Source: Pollutibacter soli
Lineage (GTDB): Bacteria; Bacteroidota; Bacteroidia; Chitinophagales; Chitinophagaceae
DNA: 64,000 bases
Direction: 5' to 3'
Assembly (NCBI GenBank): GCA_029269725.1
Contig: JARJHS010000006.1
Span: 248,001 to 312,000 of the forward strand
The position numbers and the translations under genes were made by a program. The notes beneath the pieces were generated by a model, which was not told where the DNA came from, made no database searches, and worked only from the letters and a program-made list of their open reading frames with translations. Positions 60,170 to 64,000 of this stretch are shown piece after piece; the stretch's first letter is position 1; each line of letters begins with the position of its first letter.

Positions 60170-62684
60170 AGCCAAAATCTTGTTTACGATTATAGTGTTA
60201 ATTCTCAGTTTTGTTGGCAAGGCACAGACAAACTACAAAGTCAATACGGATGCAAAACTCCGATCAGGCCCAGGTGCCAAATATCGTACAATCATAATCA
60301 TCAAAAATGGAGAAAATGTGCGGCATGTTGAGCAAACGAATTCAAACTGGATTAAAATTGACTATAACGGAAAAATTGGTTTTATCTCAAGCAAGCTTAT
60401 TTCAACTTTGCCAGACACAGTTTCTCTGGCTCCAAATCCTATTCCTCAAACTACATCAAAAACTAAAGAGGATCGAACGCCTTATTATATTTTAATTGTA
60501 ATTGTGGTGGTCCTTATAATATTAAGTTTGTTGAAAAAAAAAGAGCCTGCACAAGGTTCAGTTTTGAAAATCACTGCTGAGCGCAACAATAATTCTCAAT
60601 CAGAAAAAATTGAATTATTGGTAGACAAAGTCAAAAAAAATTCGAAAACAGGAGTTCAAATAAACATTGAGACTCCTTTAAAAACAAATGTTCGTGATCT
60701 TGACAAAACTGAAAACAGAAACAGCATTTTCAGAAAGTTACAACCTGGTAAAGTTCCTGAAGATATAAATACGTTAAATGCAGCGGGAACTGGAACAAAT
60801 CAACATGGAATAGATGAAGCCCTCAACGAGACAACACCTGACTATTCCAAAACGGGAGATGATAAAAACGATACTATTAAAAACATTGAAGATGAAACCA
60901 TAATTGATGTCTCAGATCAAAACTATAATCTTTCGGTATTCGATAGAGAAGCACCAGGTAATGTTAATGTGCCTCATTGGAATCATCAATACGTCTATTC
61001 AGCAAGCGAGATTAGCAACGCCACGGAAGAACAGAAACAGTTTTATAACTATTTTAAACAGCAATTCCTTAAGGGCAATTATCTTGATCTGCATGGGAAT
61101 ACCAATTATTGCTTTATTCTTTTATTTGACATGATTGATGCTTTTAAGCAACATAAAAGTCTGGCTCTTATTGAAAACCAAATAGCTGAAATCGGCCAAC
61201 ACTATCCTGTGACAAGCCGGTATGGAATTTCTGCCCTGCTAGATAAATTGGAAGCAGTTGGAGATCATTATTCTCTACAACGATTACGCTCAAGACACAA
61301 CCTTTCAATTCAAAGTTTACAACAAACGCCCAGTCCAAATTATAGCTTTGATCCAGATTGTTTGCGTCTTGGTGCCAAGTTTCAATCGAGTCTTTCATTA
61401 ACGGCAAATGAAGTTGAGATTTTAAATTCATTCTGGAGTCCTACTAATAACTTTTTTTCAATTGATCACTGTGGAAACACCGTAGTGAAACTGTTTGTCG
61501 CAGTCATAAGACTTCTGGATGAAAAGTTGAAAAAGGCACAAAGCAGTCTACAAACTGAAATAACAACAGTGGTTGACATTGCATTAAGGAAGCATTTTCA
61601 TTATAATCCAAATAGCTATAACTACACGAGCAGCATTAACTATGTTAAGGCTGAAATCTATTCAAACGCCCTTAAGCTTTGTGAAAATGTTGTCCGGGAA
61701 CGATATGGCCATAAACGAAAACTGAATACAGATACCTTTATAACAACTCCTGAAGCCAAGGAGGAACTTGATTCTCGGGTCTTTCAGAAAGTAAATACTG
61801 CATTGATTGAACTAATTGAAACTATTGAGGAACCAGACGAAGTAACAGAATTAGAGCTGAACGCTCAAAACACTGGAAGGTGGAAACCTAAGTTTGAAGA
61901 ATTATGTGAAAAATTTAGTGGGAAGTCAAAAGAATTTACGGCCTTGGTTTTATCACTTGGCAGTCAGAACAGTCGGAATCCAGCCATTGAAAATCTGTTT
62001 TTTGAAGCTTCGAAGTTTCTTGCCAAAATTGATAAAGAAAGTTCTTTGCTAATGTTCATTCACTATATCCATCATGATCTGAACTCCTCGAATTTTGACA
62101 ACAGGAAACTTACAAAAACAGTCCAAAAAAGTCTTTTTTCCAACAATGAACAGCTCCGCAGTTTTGAAAAATTGCTGTCTGATCTAATTAATGACAGGAA
62201 TCTCCAGGCTGCGCTCGAAGCTGTACCGACTATTTATGAGAATAAGAGGAAAAAAATTCAGCTAAATTCTGAGCATATTAGGGAAGTGCGGGAATTGCAT
62301 TCAGATACTGTTGAACTTTTAAATGAGTATTTGAAAGATGAGTACGAAGATGAAAGCACGACTATCAAAACCGAGCAAATAAGCAACAACGAAATTAAGA
62401 TCGACATTTTACCGAAAAACGCAACAGCTCATTCTTCCGTATTTTTAGCTGATCTTAGGTTTTCCGAAGTGCAAATTGAACTTTTGTTGATATTTTCAAA
62501 AAACAATTTTTCAATTTTTCAATCAGATGTCGAAGCATTTGCAAAATCCAAGTCAGTGTTCAAAAATCACCTAATTGAGGGCATTAACGAAATTTGTTAT
62601 GAATGTCTGGATGATATATTAATCGAAGAAGTAGAAGAGTCAGTTTCAATTAATCCTGAATATTATAAAAGACTTCTAAAATAA
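60159..62684 (+). CDS. Membrane protein with SH3 domain and TerB-N/TerB-C-like regions
   Basis: 841 residues from the ATG at 60159. A signal-like segment (KILFTIIVLILSFVGKAQ) is followed by a bacterial SH3 domain at about 25-80 (AKLRSGPGAKYRTIIIIKNG, NWIKIDYNGKIGFISSKLI), a linker and one membrane helix at about 109-125 (YILIVIVVVLIILSLLKKK). By charge, SH3 is outside and the rest cytoplasmic. After a low-complexity linker, FYNYFKQQFLKGNYLDLHGN, then FILLFDMIDAF and HYPVTSRYG resemble TerB-N; the end (SEVQIELLLIFSKNNFSIFQ, then INEICYECLDDILIEEVEES) resembles TerB-C. These domains occur together in tellurite-type stress and predicted DNA-processing systems, usually with an ATPase and helicase. 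Coupled to both neighbours. Confidence 0.82.
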   Translation: MKSKAKILFTIIVLILSFVGKAQTNYKVNTDAKLRSGPGAKYRTIIIIKNGENVRHVEQTNSNWIKIDYNGKIGFISSKLISTLPDTVSLAPNPIPQTTSKTKEDRTPYYILIVIVVVLIILSLLKKKEPAQGSVLKITAERNNNSQSEKIELLVDKVKKNSKTGVQINIETPLKTNVRDLDKTENRNSIFRKLQPGKVPEDINTLNAAGTGTNQHGIDEALNETTPDYSKTGDDKNDTIKNIEDETIIDVSDQNYNLSVFDREAPGNVNVPHWNHQYVYSASEISNATEEQKQFYNYFKQQFLKGNYLDLHGNTNYCFILLFDMIDAFKQHKSLALIENQIAEIGQHYPVTSRYGISALLDKLEAVGDHYSLQRLRSRHNLSIQSLQQTPSPNYSFDPDCLRLGAKFQSSLSLTANEVEILNSFWSPTNNFFSIDHCGNTVVKLFVAVIRLLDEKLKKAQSSLQTEITTVVDIALRKHFHYNPNSYNYTSSINYVKAEIYSNALKLCENVVRERYGHKRKLNTDTFITTPEAKEELDSRVFQKVNTALIELIETIEEPDEVTELELNAQNTGRWKPKFEELCEKFSGKSKEFTALVLSLGSQNSRNPAIENLFFEASKFLAKIDKESSLLMFIHYIHHDLNSSNFDNRKLTKTVQKSLFSNNEQLRSFEKLLSDLINDRNLQAALEAVPTIYENKRKKIQLNSEHIREVRELHSDTVELLNEYLKDEYEDESTTIKTEQISNNEIKIDILPKNATAHSSVFLADLRFSEVQIELLLIFSKNNFSIFQSDVEAFAKSKSVFKNHLIEGINEICYECLDDILIEEVEESVSINPEYYKRLLK

Positions 62685-63997
62685 TGATAGACAATATTAA
62701 ACCTAAAGAAGCAACATCAATAATTAACTCTCTGGTCGGAGGAGTTGTGCCTAAAATTGGGGTCCAGCATATTACCGTGGGTAGATCAGAGGAGATTGAA
62801 GCTTTCGTGAAGGCCTTGGACGATGTAAAGAATGGGCATAGTATGGTTAAATTCTGGATAGGTGATTTTGGGTTTGGAAAATCATTTATGCTTCATTTGT
62901 TAAATACAGTTGCATTAAAGCAGAAGTTTGTTGTAGCGAATGCAGATTTCACTCCGGACAACAGGTTGTATTCAAACGATGGAAGGGCTGTTTTGCTCTA
63001 TTCGGCAATAGTTGATAATATTTCGATACAAACAAAGCCAGAAGGAGGCGCCTTACCGACCTTATTAGAAAAATGGATTGAACAGGTAATAACTAAAACG
63101 GCCGCTGAAAATCAAATTACGATTACGGAAATCAGGAATGAGAAGTATTTAAACCTGATCCAGTCCGAACTCATGAAAACCATAAACGAATTAACGGATG
63201 TTGGAGGTTTTGACTTTGGATTGGTATTAGTTAGATACTATGAAGGGTTTATAACTGACAATGCGGATTTATGTCGTAATGCATTAAAATGGTTGAAAGG
63301 CGAGTATAGAACTAAAACTGAAGCTAAGCAAGATTTGGGGGTAAGAGAAATAATCAATGATTTGAATTATTATGACATGCTTAAAAACTTCTGCAAGTTG
63401 TTTGTTAGTTTAGGCTACAGCGGATTTCTGATTAACCTGGATGAGGCAATTAATTTGTATAAAATTTCGACATCAGTAATGAGAGAAAAGAATTATGAAA
63501 AGATTCTCTCTATATATAACGACTGTTTCCAGGGAAAGATTACCCATCTAATGATCAATTTCGCTGGTACAAAGGAATTTCTTGAAAATGAACGTAGGGG
63601 ACTTTTTAGCTATAACGCATTAAAAACAAGACTCGAGTCAAATAAGTTTGAAACATCAGAAATTCGTGACTTTGCACAGCCAGTGATTCGACTAATGCCA
63701 CTTGACCATAATGAAATATTTGTACTTCTTAATAAGTTAAAAGCAATATTTGATTTCAATTATAAAACGAAAATCGATGTTTCGGACGAGGATATCCATC
63801 AATTCATGGAAGAAATCTTTAATAAACCTGGTGCAGCCGAATTTTTGACACCCAGAGAGGTAATCAGAGATTTCCTTAATATCCTGAATATTCTGCGTCA
63901 GAATCCCGATGTGGATAAGCGCAAGCTTTTTGGTGATCTTGAAATCTCTGATGAAAGACCGAAGGAAGGAAAACTGGATGAAATCGAAGAGATATAA
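62684..63997 (+). CDS. BrxD/DUF2791-like P-loop ATPase
   Basis: 437 residues, starting at ATG overlapping the previous stop (TAATG). HITVGRSEEIEAFVKALDDV is the family's GR-E segment, GDFGFGKS (about 60-67) Walker A, GFLINLDEAINLY (about 247-259) Walker B with Asp-Glu, and HLMINFAGTKEF and YNALKTRLESNKFE likely sensor regions. LTPREVIRDFLNILNILRQN closes the ATPase fold. The length and pattern match the BREX-linked BrxD/DUF2791 P-loop family. In such loci a helicase usually follows. Its stop overlaps an ATG at 63997, so the operon goes on beyond the window. Cytoplasmic. Confidence 0.87.
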   Translation: MIDNIKPKEATSIINSLVGGVVPKIGVQHITVGRSEEIEAFVKALDDVKNGHSMVKFWIGDFGFGKSFMLHLLNTVALKQKFVVANADFTPDNRLYSNDGRAVLLYSAIVDNISIQTKPEGGALPTLLEKWIEQVITKTAAENQITITEIRNEKYLNLIQSELMKTINELTDVGGFDFGLVLVRYYEGFITDNADLCRNALKWLKGEYRTKTEAKQDLGVREIINDLNYYDMLKNFCKLFVSLGYSGFLINLDEAINLYKISTSVMREKNYEKILSIYNDCFQGKITHLMINFAGTKEFLENERRGLFSYNALKTRLESNKFETSEIRDFAQPVIRLMPLDHNEIFVLLNKLKAIFDFNYKTKIDVSDEDIHQFMEEIFNKPGAAEFLTPREVIRDFLNILNILRQNPDVDKRKLFGDLEISDERPKEGKLDEIEEI

Positions 63998-64000
63998 TGG
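63997..64000 (+). CDS. Start codon of the next gene in the operon (rest outside the window)
   Basis: The ATPase gene ends TAATGG, so an ATG begins on the last base of the stop codon, exactly as at the previous junction (62684). Only the start codon and one base are visible. By family context the gene could encode a helicase; that is inference only. Confidence 0.5.

Noticed and set aside
1-64000. tRNA, rRNA or riboswitch
   Set aside because: No cloverleaf, rRNA core or known riboswitch core was noticed on reading; a covariance search could still find a small one.

Overview
Organism. The window looks like a chromosome segment of a Bacteroidota member, most likely a Chitinophagaceae-type bacterium. 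The evidence is a SusC/SusD pair preceded by an ECF sigma factor and a FecR anti-sigma factor, a C-terminal type IX secretion (T9SS) sorting domain, a long (about 1110 aa) SecA, lipoproteins with short lipoboxes, and several TAnnTTTG promoter boxes with almost no strong Shine-Dalgarno sites. No tRNA, rRNA or CRISPR array was seen. Layout, left half. 1-27 kb is mostly core: the 3'-truncated atpG, a TonB-receptor-like barrel protein, secA, a SPOR protein, an M20 amidohydrolase, two small exported proteins, a malic enzyme-phosphotransacetylase fusion, a kinase-like protein, an MlaE/MlaF-type lipid ABC pair with a DUF4198 protein, sucD, and a large soluble sensor histidine kinase. A minus-strand cluster at 21.6-25.1 kb (YceI, membrane protein, YHS protein, DoxX, ECF sigma, zinc anti-sigma, second YHS protein) looks like a self-regulated stress operon. 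A PLD-like protein and a lipid A-type acyltransferase follow. Layout, middle. 28.8-42.4 kb is a polysaccharide-use locus: a huge FG-GAP/ASPIC lipoprotein, sigma/FecR, SusC, SusD, and a GH30 lipoprotein glycosidase. The non-coding gaps here carry a family of AACCTGGGAGGT-type multi-hairpin repeats, including a tandem 104-bp array. 42.7-49 kb is a TetR-controlled tripartite RND efflux operon (tetR-tolC-adaptor-pump) with identical 13-bp operator palindromes in front of tetR and tolC. Layout, right. 49-57.3 kb is a plastic region. It holds one intact and two decayed copies of a RAYT (REP-associated tyrosine transposase), many copies of a GTAGGGACGCGATG palindrome (one inserted in frame inside the transposase), a frameshifted dinD with a dinD fragment downstream of another RAYT copy, and two large lipoproteins of unknown role. 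A T9SS-sorted protein and a decayed IS3 orfA follow. At the right edge (59.5 kb to the end) a compact, translationally coupled operon begins: a voltage-gated-type K+ channel, a membrane protein with an extracytoplasmic SH3 domain and cytoplasmic TerB-N/TerB-C-like domains, a BrxD/DUF2791-like P-loop ATPase, and the start codon of a further gene at 63997. By domain logic this resembles a defence or DNA-processing system joined to a membrane sensor and channel, and it is the best candidate here for an undescribed system.
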